Counted from the stretch's first letter, positions 1 to 8,241 are shown. The stretch is DNA of 64,000 bases from Thalassospira lucentensis MCCC 1A00383 = DSM 14000 (GCF_000421265.1 NZ_ATWN01000004.1:310001-374000), one strand, 5' to 3'. Notes: generated by a model not told the origin, from the letters alone. A program made the numbers and translations.

Positions 1-464
1 AACGCCGTATAGACAATGATCAGGCCGGTCAGGCTGTCGGTCAGGCCAAGCGGGGCCAGAATTTTAAAGATCGGCGCGATCAGCATGACCAGCGGGAACA
101 TCTGCGTGATCAGCATCAGGGCGACAATGATCACCTTGCCGCGAAAGGCAAAGCGCGAAAACGCATAGCCGGTCAGGGCGGCGATTACGGTTGTGACCGC
201 GGCGGTTGTGCCCGCGACAATCACCGAATTCATGAAGTAATGGGGGAAGTTGCTTTGGGTCAGAACGAATGTGTAGTTGTCCCACGTGGTGCGTGACGGC
301 CACATACGCACACCTTCGGTATAGAGGATGTCGTTTGGCGTCACGGACACCTTAAGCAACCAGTAAAGCGGAAACAGCGCAAAGATCACAAAGGCGGCAA
401 TCATCAGATAATGGCTGCCCCAATAGAGCATTTTGCGCGTTGATGTGTGTCCGGTCAGGGTCAT
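1..464 (-). CDS. Sugar ABC transporter permease, MalG type (3' end outside window)
   Basis: Inner-membrane permease subunit of a carbohydrate ABC importer (MalG/UgpE class). The visible 154 residues start with ATG at 464, 13 bases past the TAG stop of the MalF-type gene, and hold a first transmembrane segment (IAAFVIFALFPLYWLLKVS), a periplasmic stretch, then two more hydrophobic helices. The EAA cytoplasmic loop lies beyond the window edge. It is the last visible gene of the minus-strand block with the binding protein and partner permease. No ATPase subunit is visible, so it is either downstream or shared. The family is clear; the substrate is not. Confidence 0.85.
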   Translation of the reverse strand, partial: MTLTGHTSTRKMLYWGSHYLMIAAFVIFALFPLYWLLKVSVTPNDILYTEGVRMWPSRTTWDNYTFVLTQSNFPHYFMNSVIVAGTTAAVTTVIAALTGYAFSRFAFRGKVIIVALMLITQMFPLVMLIAPIFKILAPLGLTDSLTGLIIVYTA

Positions 465-476
465 TTGGGGATTTCC

Positions 477-1436
477 CTAGTTATCTGAGTGCGTCATGGC
501 ACGACGCAGCGCAATCACGCTGAGCGCATAGGCCAGCAACAAGACCAGAAGGACTGCGGCAATCGCCGAGGCATAGCCAAAATCAAGGCGGCGGAAGGCC
601 TGTGTGAAGATGTAGGAGGCAACAATCTGGGTGGAATCAGCCGGGCCGCCCTTGGTCATGACGACAATCAGGTCGGCGAAATTGGCAATCCAGATGGTGC
701 GCAGCATCAAGGTGATCGCGATGGTGGGTGCTAAGAAGGGTAAAGTGATGCTGACAAACTGCTGGCGCGTGGTTGCGCCATCAATCGATGCGGCCTCGTA
801 CAATTCTTTGGGGATGGATTGCAGGGCGGCCAGCATGGTGATGGCAAAGAACGGAATGCCAAACCAGATGTTGGCAATGATCGGTCCCCACATCGCAAGA
901 TCAGGGTCCGACAGGATGTTGTAAGGCTCGGCCATCAGGCCAAGCGAGGTCATCCAGTGGGGCAAGGGACCGACCACCGGGTTAAACATCCATGCCCAGT
1001 TTAAGCCAGACAGGAAGGTCGGCACCGCCCACGGCAGAAACACAAGTGCCTGAATGAGACCACGGCCCAAAAAGGCGCGGTTGAGCAGAAGGGCCAGAAT
1101 AAGGCCAAGGCCGAACTGAAACACCAGCGATCCGAACGTCCACCATGCGGTGTTGGCCAAGGCACCCAAAAACGCCTGATCAGATATCAGGGTTTGGAAA
1201 TGGGCCATGCCGACAAAGCCGCCGCTAAACGGATTGAGGATACGGATGTCGCGGAAGGCATAGCTTAGGCCCAGGATCAGCGGCATCAACATGACCGCAA
1301 TAATCAGAACCAGTGCCGGCGAGACATAAAGATAGGGTTCGAGAATACCGGAAAGTTTTTTGGAGAAGCCCCCCCGTCTTTCGACGGGGAGTTTTCCGGT
1401 TTGCGTTGCCAAAGTCACTGCTTTGCCTGCATCCAT
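477..1436 (-). CDS. Sugar ABC transporter permease, MalF/UgpA type
   Basis: Inner-membrane permease of about 319 residues, the usual size for MalF/UgpA-like subunits of CUT1 sugar importers. Six hydrophobic segments are readable (first LYVSPALVLIIAVMLMPLIL), and the EAA loop is present (ELYEAASIDGATTRQQF), which docks on the ATPase. I place the start at ATG 1436, which overlaps the binding-protein gene by 22 bases. A GTG at 1469 is possible and gives 330 residues. Neither has a good Shine-Dalgarno, so translation may be coupled to the upstream gene. Its partner is the MalG-type gene that follows. Confidence 0.85.
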   Translation of the reverse strand: MDAGKAVTLATQTGKLPVERRGGFSKKLSGILEPYLYVSPALVLIIAVMLMPLILGLSYAFRDIRILNPFSGGFVGMAHFQTLISDQAFLGALANTAWWTFGSLVFQFGLGLILALLLNRAFLGRGLIQALVFLPWAVPTFLSGLNWAWMFNPVVGPLPHWMTSLGLMAEPYNILSDPDLAMWGPIIANIWFGIPFFAITMLAALQSIPKELYEAASIDGATTRQQFVSITLPFLAPTIAITLMLRTIWIANFADLIVVMTKGGPADSTQIVASYIFTQAFRRLDFGYASAIAAVLLVLLLAYALSVIALRRAMTHSDN

Positions 1437-2683
1437 TTTTGCTGTGCAGCGGTCAGGTATTCCGCCCACTGATTGGCGAGTTCTTCAGGTGTAATCCGGC
1501 CCAGCATGGCTTCCTGACTGGTGCGGATGACCAGGCTGTCCTTAAAGAAGGCGAATTCTTCAAGGTGGGTCGGCATGACGGTCGGATGGACATCCGGGTC
1601 AGACAGTTCGGCAAACCAGCCTTCGAATTGCGGGCTGGCAAAGAACGGGTCGCTTTCGGCACCATCATGGATCGGAAGCGCACCAATGCGTTTGTTCCAC
1701 GCAAGGTTGCTTTCCTTGGACTCAAGATGGGCAATCAGATCCCATGCTTCGTCCTTGTTTTCGCTGTTGGCAAACATCGACCAACCGGCATAACCAATGG
1801 TCGGGAATGCCTTGCCTGATGGGCCTTTGGGCATGGTGGTGACACCAAAGTCCTCTTCCTTCATGCGGCTGGAAATCGCAATCAGGGCGTCGGGGTCCTG
1901 ATCAAGCATCGCACAGGTGCCTGAATAGAAACCGGCAACGATTTCGTTAAAGCCCCAGTTCAGGCTGTCTTTTGGGGCCAGACCGTCCTTGTAAATATCC
2001 ACCAGATATTCAAGGCCGTCCTGCCAGCCATCAGAATTAAAGGTGCTTTGTCCGTCTTCGGTAAAGAATTCGTTCGAGCCCGCAGCCGTGGCGCCAAACA
2101 TCACCCAGCCATTTAAGCCACCGGGACCACCACGCATGCAGTAGCCGGACTTACCGGGCAGGGCGGAAACCTTTTGGGCGGCGTCGCGGAAATCTTCAAG
2201 GGTGACCGGAACGTCGGTGACACCGGCTTCCTTGAACAGTTTTTTGTTATAGAACATCGCACGCAGATAGAAGCCATAGGGCAGCATATAAGCGGTGTCG
2301 TCGGCCGAGCGGGCAAATTCAAGCGCGCGGTCATTGAGCGTTTTGCCGCCTTCCCAGTCCTTGATATAGGGCTCAAGACTTTCAAGCGCGCCATTGTTGG
2401 CATAAAGGGTTAGCCATGTGTCGGGCATTTCAACGATGTCGGGTGTTTGCCCGGCCGAGACCATTGTGGCGAATTTTTCAAACGCCTGTCCCCATGGAAG
2501 GGATGTGATTTCAACCGTCACGCCCGGATGGGCTTCTTCGTATTGTGCCACAAGGGTTTTAAGCGTTTCGGTGCGTTCCGGGCTGGTGATGACTTCGACC
2601 AGCTTCAATGTTGTGTCGGCATATGCCTGACCTGTCAGTACAATAGAGGTCACACCTGCCAGTAGCGTTGTTTTCCAGTTCAT
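1415..2683 (-). CDS. Extracellular sugar-binding protein of the MalEFG-type importer
   Basis: Periplasmic solute-binding protein (family 1, MalE/UgpB class), 422 residues. The Sec signal peptide ends near QAYA-DTT at residues 20-24. The mature N-terminus (LKLVEVITSPERTETLKTL) and the later PDIVEMPDTWLTLYANNGAL segment are typical of sugar-binding proteins. It lies 49 bases downstream of the PLP lyase gene and overlaps the first permease by 22 bases, so these are probably one transcript. The ligand cannot be read from sequence; the neighbouring lyase raises the possibility of a sulfur- or amino-acid-conjugated sugar, which is inference only. Confidence 0.88.
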   Translation of the reverse strand: MNWKTTLLAGVTSIVLTGQAYADTTLKLVEVITSPERTETLKTLVAQYEEAHPGVTVEITSLPWGQAFEKFATMVSAGQTPDIVEMPDTWLTLYANNGALESLEPYIKDWEGGKTLNDRALEFARSADDTAYMLPYGFYLRAMFYNKKLFKEAGVTDVPVTLEDFRDAAQKVSALPGKSGYCMRGGPGGLNGWVMFGATAAGSNEFFTEDGQSTFNSDGWQDGLEYLVDIYKDGLAPKDSLNWGFNEIVAGFYSGTCAMLDQDPDALIAISSRMKEEDFGVTTMPKGPSGKAFPTIGYAGWSMFANSENKDEAWDLIAHLESKESNLAWNKRIGALPIHDGAESDPFFASPQFEGWFAELSDPDVHPTVMPTHLEEFAFFKDSLVIRTSQEAMLGRITPEELANQWAEYLTAAQQKWMQAKQ

Positions 2684-2732
2684 TGTGAAGTTCCCTGTTT
2701 TTTTAAACGTTTGGTGTTCTTCTGCCTTGGTA

Positions 2733-3932
2733 TTACTTCAGGCTCGCCTCGATTGCGGTGGCCAGATCAGACCAGAGGTCTTCGGCACTTTCGAGGCCGA
2801 TGTGAAGGCGGACCAGATTTTCCGGCACGCCAAAGCGCATCGCCGAATTGGGTCCGCCCACTTGCGCCCGCGTTACCAACGCGGGGACAATCAGGCTTTC
2901 GTGTCCGCCCCATGACACGCCGATTTTGAAAAAGCGCAGCGCATCAACAAAGGTCGGGATATCGACCTTTGGCGAAAACTCGAATGAGAAAAGTCCGGAC
3001 GACCCACTTAACCCCGGTGCGGGTGGGGTCATCAGTCCGGGGTAGTGAACTGCGGTGACCTGTGCATGGTCGGCAAGGTTTTGCGCAATGATCAGGGCGG
3101 AGCGTTGATGTTCGCGCATACGGGCCGGAAGGGTGCGCAAGCCGCGCAACAACAGCCAGCTGTCAAACGCCGATAATTTCGCGCCGAGATAAGGCAGGAT
3201 GTTGGACCGGACCCGTCCGATGAATTCGTTTGTGCCGGCAATGACGCCTGCCACCACATCACTGTGCCCACCCAGATATTTTGAGGCCGAATGAATGACC
3301 ACGTCACAGCCAAGGGTTGCTGGCTGACAAAAGATGGGGGATGCCCAGCTGTTGTCGATCATGGAAACCGCGCCGTGGTCGCGGGCCGCATCACACAGGG
3401 CGGCAATGTCATGGGTGTGGAAGGTCCAGCTTGTCGGGCTTTCAAGATACAGGATCTTGGCACCGGGCAGGGCGGCGCGCACCGCATCAATATCGCGACC
3501 ATCGACATACTCGACGGTGACATTCATGTCGCGCAGGAACATTTCAAAAAACCGATAGGCATCGGGATAGCAATGTTCGACCGATACAATCCGGTCGCCC
3601 GGTTTGACGACCGACAGGACGGCGGATGAGATGGCGGCCATGCCGCTGGCAAGGCCAAGGGCGTCTTCGGTTTTTTCCAGGGCGGCGATTTTGTCTTCGA
3701 AGGCGCGCACGGTCGGGTTTAGGCCCCGCGAATAGACCGGGCGGATTTTGCGCCCGGCATAGGTTTCGATCATTTCGGCGCAATTTTCGAAGGTAAACAG
3801 CGAGTTTTGGAAAATCGGTGGCACGACCGCATTGGCAAAGTGGCTTTCGTCATAGGCGACGACACTTTCCGGGGCGGTGACGGGTGCCATGACGGGGGCT
3901 TTGGGCGTGGTGGAATTATTGTTGTTCTTCAT
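2733..3932 (-). CDS. Trans-sulfuration family PLP enzyme (cystathionine lyase-like)
   Basis: Cytosolic PLP-dependent enzyme of the Cys/Met metabolism family, 399 residues, full length. Family marks are YSRGLNPT at about 67-74, DNSWASP at 193-199 and the PLP lysine in SASKYLGGHSD (K218). The family includes cystathionine beta- and gamma-lyases, cystathionine gamma-synthase and methionine gamma-lyase, which sequence alone does not separate. The Asn/Thr/Pro-rich N-terminus (about 20 residues) is an extension. Its start overlaps the end of the GntR regulator by 17 bases and the sugar-binding protein follows, so it probably acts on what the transporter brings in rather than in housekeeping methionine metabolism. 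That last point is inference. Confidence 0.85.
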   Translation of the reverse strand: MKNNNNSTTPKAPVMAPVTAPESVVAYDESHFANAVVPPIFQNSLFTFENCAEMIETYAGRKIRPVYSRGLNPTVRAFEDKIAALEKTEDALGLASGMAAISSAVLSVVKPGDRIVSVEHCYPDAYRFFEMFLRDMNVTVEYVDGRDIDAVRAALPGAKILYLESPTSWTFHTHDIAALCDAARDHGAVSMIDNSWASPIFCQPATLGCDVVIHSASKYLGGHSDVVAGVIAGTNEFIGRVRSNILPYLGAKLSAFDSWLLLRGLRTLPARMREHQRSALIIAQNLADHAQVTAVHYPGLMTPPAPGLSGSSGLFSFEFSPKVDIPTFVDALRFFKIGVSWGGHESLIVPALVTRAQVGGPNSAMRFGVPENLVRLHIGLESAEDLWSDLATAIEASLK

Positions 3933-4638
3933 CAGACATTCTCACGATATCGCGTTCGACGATTTCAAGGATGGCAAGGGTTTGCTGGCGGGCGTCTTCG
4001 GCGTTGCCTGCAACAATCGCGTCAAACAGCATGCGGTGAAATTCAAACGATTCACCGGCGAAATCAGGACGGTTGAACGGCTGGGCAAAGAAGCTTTCGA
4101 ATGCTTCGCGCATCTGGCCCAGAAGTTGTTCAAACAATGGGTTTCCCGACGCCTTATAGATCGACAGGTGAAAAACCAGGTCGGCCTGACCGGCGGTGCC
4201 GAACTCAAGATGTTCGGCCTCCATCGCATCAAGGGCGGTGCGCATTTCGGCGATGTCGTCGGGAGTGGCGCGTTTGGCGGCCAGCATGCTGGCTTCGACC
4301 TCCAACCCGCGTCGGACTTCAAGGGTTTGTAAAAGGCCGTCACGCTGGGTGGCGATGGACAGCGGCATATACAGGGTTTTTTCCGAAACCGGGCGTTTGA
4401 GATAGGTGCCCGAGCCGCGCTTGATTTCGACAATGCCGAGCGCCTGCATATGGCCGATGGCCTCGCGGATGCTGGACCGGCCGACTTTCAGCCCGGCCAT
4501 TAATTCACGTTCCGGGGGCAGTTGATCGCCGGGTTTCAAATCTGACTGCACGATGAAGTGCGTCAGGGATTCAAGGATCGCATCGCGACGCCCTGAGGTT
4601 TGTATGGGTCGAATAGTGGCACCTGCCGATTGCGACAC
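3916..4638 (-). CDS. GntR-family transcriptional regulator, FadR/FCD subfamily
   Basis: DNA-binding repressor or activator of 240 residues. The N-terminal winged helix (LKPGDQLPPERELMAGLKVG, then SIREAIGHMQALGIVEIKRG) is followed by an all-helical FCD ligand domain with the metal-binding pattern of acidic and His residues (DLVFHLSIY, then EFHRMLFDAI). The start is GTG at 4638 with AAAGG seven bases upstream; no better ATG exists. It overlaps the lyase gene by 17 bases, so it heads the lyase-transporter block and probably controls it. A TGGTC/GACCA dyad lies 47 bases upstream. The effector is unknown. Confidence 0.88.
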   Translation of the reverse strand: MSQSAGATIRPIQTSGRRDAILESLTHFIVQSDLKPGDQLPPERELMAGLKVGRSSIREAIGHMQALGIVEIKRGSGTYLKRPVSEKTLYMPLSIATQRDGLLQTLEVRRGLEVEASMLAAKRATPDDIAEMRTALDAMEAEHLEFGTAGQADLVFHLSIYKASGNPLFEQLLGQMREAFESFFAQPFNRPDFAGESFEFHRMLFDAIVAGNAEDARQQTLAILEIVERDIVRMSDEEQQ

Positions 4639-4956
4639 ATCACACCTTTATCTGATTTCCAAATCGTCTGATTGTCCATTTATCTGGTCAGTTATCAGAC
4701 GTCAGACCAATTTTGGGATTGAATCGGTTCAAGTCAAGAAAGAATTCAATTTCGGGATATATTTTGCAACCGCGAATGGCGAAGGCCCGGCTTTATCCGG
4801 GCGTTTGCGGTTTCGGTGACCGGGCATGACTTTGCACTGCATCGTGCGCGGTATGCACCGACAGTTTGGTCAAATGTCAGCGGATGTGGTTGAGAATCGG
4901 TTTAGGGATGGGGACAGTTGACTAAGACCGACAGCATTGATTGAGGCTGCCTGCCT
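4639..4956. other. Intergenic region ahead of the GntR-lyase-transporter block
   Basis: 318 bases without a credible gene. It contains the candidate GntR operator near 4685-4709, several copies of the core GTCTGA/TCAGAC (near 4666, 4695 and 4702), and a short GC-rich hairpin (arms GCCCGG at 4785-4790 and CCGGGC at 4797-4802) that may mark the 3' end of the upstream minus-strand gene, although no T-run follows it on that strand. Confidence 0.5.
4685..4709. promoter_or_regulatory. Candidate operator of the FCD-GntR regulator
   Basis: The outer arms TGGTC and GACCA enclose two TCAGAC cores in direct repeat (ATCAGAC-GTCAGACC). FadR-type regulators classically bind TGGT-N-ACCA dyads, so this region just upstream of the GTG start is a reasonable autoregulatory site. 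It is read by eye only. Confidence 0.4.
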
Positions 4957-5745
4957 TTAAAAGCTTAGCACCAAGCCGTGCCTGTTAATCAGTTCTGCAA
5001 AGGTCCCATTGTTCTTGATTTCCGCGAGTGCGGCGTTGAAGCGCACCAGAAGGTTTGCATTGTTGGGATAGTTCTTTGACGCCATGACGTGTAACGATGC
5101 CTCGGAAAGCAACGGTTTTTCAAGTGTATAGAAATTCTTGGCGACATCGGGTGGGAACAGTTTGTTGATCAGATACCACCCAATTGGACTGGGCAGCGGG
5201 GTGAGATCAATCCGGCCGAGTTGCAGGCGTTTGATGTTCTGTTCTTCTGAATGGACGTAATCAACATCCAACCCCGCCTTGGTAAACATCGGAACGTAAT
5301 AATATCCCTGAATGCCGCCGATGGTCCAACCGTCAAGGTCGCTTAGATTTCGATAGGAGATCTGTGGTGCTTCGCCCTTGGGGTCATAGGCGAAAAACTT
5401 GGCATCGCTAAAATAGATCGGGTCGGAAAAGTCATAGATTTTGTCGCGCTCTTCATTTCGGGTATAGGGTATTGCGCCCCACGCTTCATGGTTCTGAACA
5501 GCTTGCGCGCAGCGTTGCCATGGAAGATAGCGAAACTCAAACGTTACACCCATCTGATCACCGATCTCATCAAACAGATCGGGCAGAAAGCTGTGTTTCT
5601 GATTCTTCAGGATAAAAGGCGGATAGTCGTCATTGGTTGCGATCACCAGTATTTCTTTGGCGCTCAGTGTGCTGATGGCACAAAAAGTCACCAGTAAAAT
5701 CGCCAGCAATCGGCAAGCATATGTAAATCTTGGGTGCGATGTCAT
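4957..5745 (-). CDS. Periplasmic substrate-binding protein, amino-acid (family 3) type
   Basis: 262 residues with a Sec signal (LLAILLVTFCAISTLSA, cut near residue 29) and the family-3 binding fold: EILVIATNDDYPPFI at the mature N-terminus and GWTIGGIQGYYY at the second lobe. No permease or ATPase gene is adjacent, so it is an orphan. Such proteins can serve a distant importer or act as a sensor input. The start at ATG 5745 has no clear ribosome-binding site. The ligand is unknown. Confidence 0.8.
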   Translation of the reverse strand: MTSHPRFTYACRLLAILLVTFCAISTLSAKEILVIATNDDYPPFILKNQKHSFLPDLFDEIGDQMGVTFEFRYLPWQRCAQAVQNHEAWGAIPYTRNEERDKIYDFSDPIYFSDAKFFAYDPKGEAPQISYRNLSDLDGWTIGGIQGYYYVPMFTKAGLDVDYVHSEEQNIKRLQLGRIDLTPLPSPIGWYLINKLFPPDVAKNFYTLEKPLLSEASLHVMASKNYPNNANLLVRFNAALAEIKNNGTFAELINRHGLVLSF

Positions 5746-5842
5746 CTATGACATATGGGCAAGTTTAACGCATTTATTAGGGGGATGCGCCGGGGATGTC
5801 CGAAACGTGGTGGTATCAGCAATTGCACCGTCAGCTTCGTGC

Positions 5843-5875
5843 AAAAAAAACGCGCCGCATCAGGAATGCAGCGCG
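5843..5875 (-). terminator. Intrinsic terminator downstream of the alpha/beta hydrolase gene
   Basis: On the minus strand, arms CGCGCTGCAT and ATGCGGCGCG (one G-U pair, five-base loop) are followed by eight T residues. It lies about 50 bases past the hydrolase stop, the position expected for its terminator. Confidence 0.8.
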
Positions 5876-5927
5876 CAGTGGGGCATCGTTGAGGGAGGCG
5901 GGAGGTATTCAAGTAAAGTGTTGCTGA

Positions 5928-6722
5928 TCAGTTGGCGGTTGCGGCCTTAACGATCAGGTCGGCGACGGCTTTGGGGTTTGAGACCATGACGACATGGGAC
6001 GCGCCGTCAATGACAACGGTTTTTTTCGAATTGGCGCGTTCAGCCATGAATTCCATGGCGGCAGGCGGGATGTTTTTGTCAGCCGTGCCAAAGATGTGAA
6101 ATGACGGGATGTCTTTCCATGCGGCATCGCCAGACGGTTCGTTGAGCGCAAAGTCAGTAACTGGGCGTTGGGCGACGGCCATCAGGCGGGCCTTGTCGGC
6201 CGGGACGTCGGCGGCGAACTGGGCATGAAACTTGGTCGGTTCGATGTACAGATCATTCACACCATTTCCCAGTGGAACCGGGGCTGCCAGGGCTTCGCCC
6301 AATGTGCCGCCGGGGAATTTTGCCGCCAGTTCACCAATCGTTTCACCCTTTTCCGGGGCGAAAGAGGCAACATAAACCAGTGATTTGACATTGGTGGCAC
6401 CCTTTGCGGCATTGGTGATGACCGGGCCGCCATAAGAATGACCAACCAGAACAACATCACCGGCAATGCTATCGACCAAGGAGCGGGTATAGGCGGCATC
6501 GCCAGATACACTGCGCAGCGGGTTGGCAAGGCTGATGACCTGATAGCCTTCGTCTTGAAGGATCGGGGTAACGCCGTCCCAGCTGTCGGAGGCGGCAAAT
6601 GCACCATGGACCAGAACAATGGTTGGTTTGGCGTCTTTGTCGGCGGCGAACGCCGGGGCCTGTGCGACCATCAGGCCCGCACCGATGGCTGCTGCTTTGG
6701 CCAGATTTTTCAGATTGAACAT
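5928..6722 (-). CDS. Exported alpha/beta hydrolase
   Basis: About 264 residues. The start at ATG 6722 is chosen because AAGGAGAG sits just upstream and a signal peptide follows directly (MFNLKNLAKAAAIGAGLMV, cut near AFA-AD). The alpha/beta hydrolase fold is shown by TIVLVHGAFAASDSW (oxyanion region), the nucleophile elbow VLVGHSYGG (Ser) and a C-terminal HV (DGASHVVMVSNP) supplying the catalytic His. It resembles the salicylate-esterase/pyrethroid-hydrolase-like group often annotated as putative signal-peptide hydrolases. It is probably periplasmic and stands alone, with a palindrome upstream and a terminator downstream. The substrate is unknown. Confidence 0.85.
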   Translation of the reverse strand: MFNLKNLAKAAAIGAGLMVAQAPAFAADKDAKPTIVLVHGAFAASDSWDGVTPILQDEGYQVISLANPLRSVSGDAAYTRSLVDSIAGDVVLVGHSYGGPVITNAAKGATNVKSLVYVASFAPEKGETIGELAAKFPGGTLGEALAAPVPLGNGVNDLYIEPTKFHAQFAADVPADKARLMAVAQRPVTDFALNEPSGDAAWKDIPSFHIFGTADKNIPPAAMEFMAERANSKKTVVIDGASHVVMVSNPKAVADLIVKAATAN

Positions 6723-6822
6723 TTTATCTCTCCTTATGCCGGGGCGCCGGGGGCCGGCTGCGCTGGCGGTCTGTTGTTGCGATGAATGGTTTGTAGCGAT
6801 GAAATAATGATCGGGCAATAGT

Positions 6823-6838
6823 AAATCGTGTACGATTT
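6823..6838. promoter_or_regulatory. Palindromic operator candidate upstream of the hydrolase gene
   Basis: AAATCGT-GT-ACGATTT is a perfect 7+2+7 inverted repeat about 100 bases upstream of the hydrolase start, in AT-rich surroundings (ATTTAATTA follows). It has the form of a MarR- or TetR-type operator. No regulator gene lies beside it. Confidence 0.45.
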
Positions 6839-6885
6839 AATTATGCGCGATCACATCAGCGTGAAGACGCGGAAAAGACGCGTCA

Positions 6886-6912
6886 ACGCCCCGGTTGGCT
6901 TGCCCGGGGCGT
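6886..6912 (-). terminator. GC-rich hairpin downstream of the cytochrome c gene
   Basis: Arms ACGCCCCGG and CCGGGGCGT form a perfect nine-base stem with a nine-base loop, about 100 bases past the cytochrome stop on the minus strand. There is no immediate T-run (a TTTT lies about nine bases further on), so it may be a transcript end or only an mRNA-stabilising stem. Confidence 0.4.
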
Positions 6913-7014
6913 CATCACCGGTGGGCGTCATCAAGGATAAAAGCCGATTGGGGAGGATTTGGCCGATGACCGATATCGCGACGTCGGTGCCGCTGGACGA
7001 CCCGGCAGGCTGGT

Positions 7015-7449
7015 TTACTTGGCGTTGGCCGCGTCGGTCAGGCTTTCGAAGTAAACCAGAAGATCGGCGATGCTTTCAGGGGTGAGGGTAAATTCCGGCA
7101 TGGTCAGATCGTCATGCGATACGGAAATGCCTTCGGCCAATGCTTCTTCAAGGTTTTCAAGCGGCCAGCGTTGCCCGAAACTGGCAAGGGCCGGGGCGTC
7201 GGTGATGGCCGGATCGGGAAGCGGGTCGCCTTCGAACTTGGTGTGGCAGCGCAGACAGGTCTGTTCGGCAATGGATTGACCGCGCACCACATCGCCATGT
7301 GCTTCGCCCTTGCGCGACATATAATCGCCAACACCCCAAAGTCCTGCGGCGACAACGCCGGTGGCCAGAATGACAAGGCTGATTTTTTGCAAAGGTGGTG
7401 CCCCCGGATGGTTGTTTCTTGTTTGATCAGTCCTTCTATAGCAGAGCAT
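7015..7449 (-). CDS. Small membrane-anchored or exported cytochrome c
   Basis: 144 residues from ATG 7449 (a TTG at 7458 would add three). A hydrophobic N-terminal helix (ISLVILATGVVAAGLWGV) is either an uncleaved anchor or a signal, followed by one haem-binding motif CLRCH and a downstream Met in LTMPEFTLTPESIADLLVYF, the usual sixth ligand. This is the class I cytochrome c pattern of periplasmic electron carriers. No oxidase or dehydrogenase gene is adjacent. It is divergent from the FecI-type sigma gene, with the Fur-like box between them. Confidence 0.85.
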   Translation of the reverse strand: MLCYRRTDQTRNNHPGAPPLQKISLVILATGVVAAGLWGVGDYMSRKGEAHGDVVRGQSIAEQTCLRCHTKFEGDPLPDPAITDAPALASFGQRWPLENLEEALAEGISVSHDDLTMPEFTLTPESIADLLVYFESLTDAANAK

Positions 7450-7502
7450 TGTAACCAATTCCCTAAGCTGAGCGTCTCTTTGGTGATGGGGAATTAATAG
7501 AT

Positions 7503-7521
7503 ATTGATAATCAGTCTCATT
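7503..7521. promoter_or_regulatory. Fur box candidate ahead of iron island 1
   Basis: Read on the minus strand this is AATGAGACTGATTATCAAT, which matches the classical 19-base Fur consensus AATGAGAATGATTATCATT at 17 positions. It lies about 65-80 bases before the sigma-factor start and so predicts iron repression of the FecI-type gene. Confidence 0.65.
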
Positions 7522-7585
7522 TTCGGTAAATCTCGTGTCGCTGCCGGTTCAGGCAGTGATTGCGTCGTCCAAAGGAAGATGCGGC

Positions 7586-8101
7586 TTGGCCGGAAATTCA
7601 CCATCCTTAACCCTGTTTATGCGTCAGCGCTCGGCGCTTGTGAGCTATGCCAGTACGATTATCGGCAACCGTGTGCAGGCCGAAGATCTGGTGCAGGAAG
7701 CATGGCTGCGCTTTGATGAGGCGTCGAAAGGAAGATTCCTTGAGGATGCAACCGGATATCTGTACCGGATCGTGCGGAACTTGGCACTGGATAGCAAACG
7801 CAGTGCGGCGCGCGAACGCAGTGTAACCGGTGGCGCGGACTATGACATCGCGGTGCAGACGTCTGCGGCCGACAGTCCCGATCCGGAAACCATTGCGCTT
7901 TACAAGGACGACTATGCCAAGGTGATGCAGGCCATGGCAGAATTGCCCGACCGAACCCGCATTGCCTGCGAAATGCATCGTTTTGGCGGGGCCAAACTGC
8001 GTGAAATTGCACTGTTTTTAGATGTCTCGGTTCCCTTGGCCCATAAACTTGTGGCAGAAGGCATTGATCATTGTCGCGAACGACTGGGGGGATGGCCATG
8101 A
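7586..8101 (+). CDS. ECF sigma factor, FecI type
   Basis: Directs RNA polymerase to iron-uptake promoters under control of the adjacent FecR. Region 2 is seen in AEDLVQEAWLRF and GYLYRIVRNLALDSKR, region 4 in ELPDRTRIACEMHRF and LREIALFLDVSVPLAHKLV. I prefer a TTG start at 7586 because AAAGGAAG lies nine bases upstream and the 171-residue product has the usual FecI length; the GTG at 7535 (188 residues) has no ribosome-binding site. The stop TGA overlaps the ATG of the following 47-codon ORF (ATGA), implying coupled translation. Confidence 0.88.
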   Translation: MAGNSPSLTLFMRQRSALVSYASTIIGNRVQAEDLVQEAWLRFDEASKGRFLEDATGYLYRIVRNLALDSKRSAARERSVTGGADYDIAVQTSAADSPDPETIALYKDDYAKVMQAMAELPDRTRIACEMHRFGGAKLREIALFLDVSVPLAHKLVAEGIDHCRERLGGWP

Positions 8102-8241
8102 CGCGCAACCATGACCATCGCCGGGGTTTCGGCGTAAAAGGCAATTGGCCTTCATCCATTTGGGGATATGGCGTGACAAAGGTGTCGGGGAAAAATGCCG
8201 TAATGGGACCGGTTGTGCAGAGCCTAGCAAAGGTAACGTGA
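8098..8241 (+). CDS. 47-codon ORF coupled between fecI-like and fecR-like genes
   Basis: ATG at 8098 overlaps the sigma stop (ATGA), and the ORF's own TGA (8239-8241) overlaps the ATG of fecR (TGATG). Reading frames are 2, 1 and 0 in succession. The predicted peptide is basic with aromatic and Gly residues (MTRNHDHRRGFGVKGNWPSS, then IWGYGVTKVSGK...). It has no membrane segment or motif I recognise. The coupling at both ends makes translation plausible; whether the peptide works as a protein or only carries ribosomes across the gap to FecR cannot be told here. A decayed N-terminal extension of FecR is the alternative. Confidence 0.5.
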   Translation: MTRNHDHRRGFGVKGNWPSSIWGYGVTKVSGKNAVMGPVVQSLAKVT

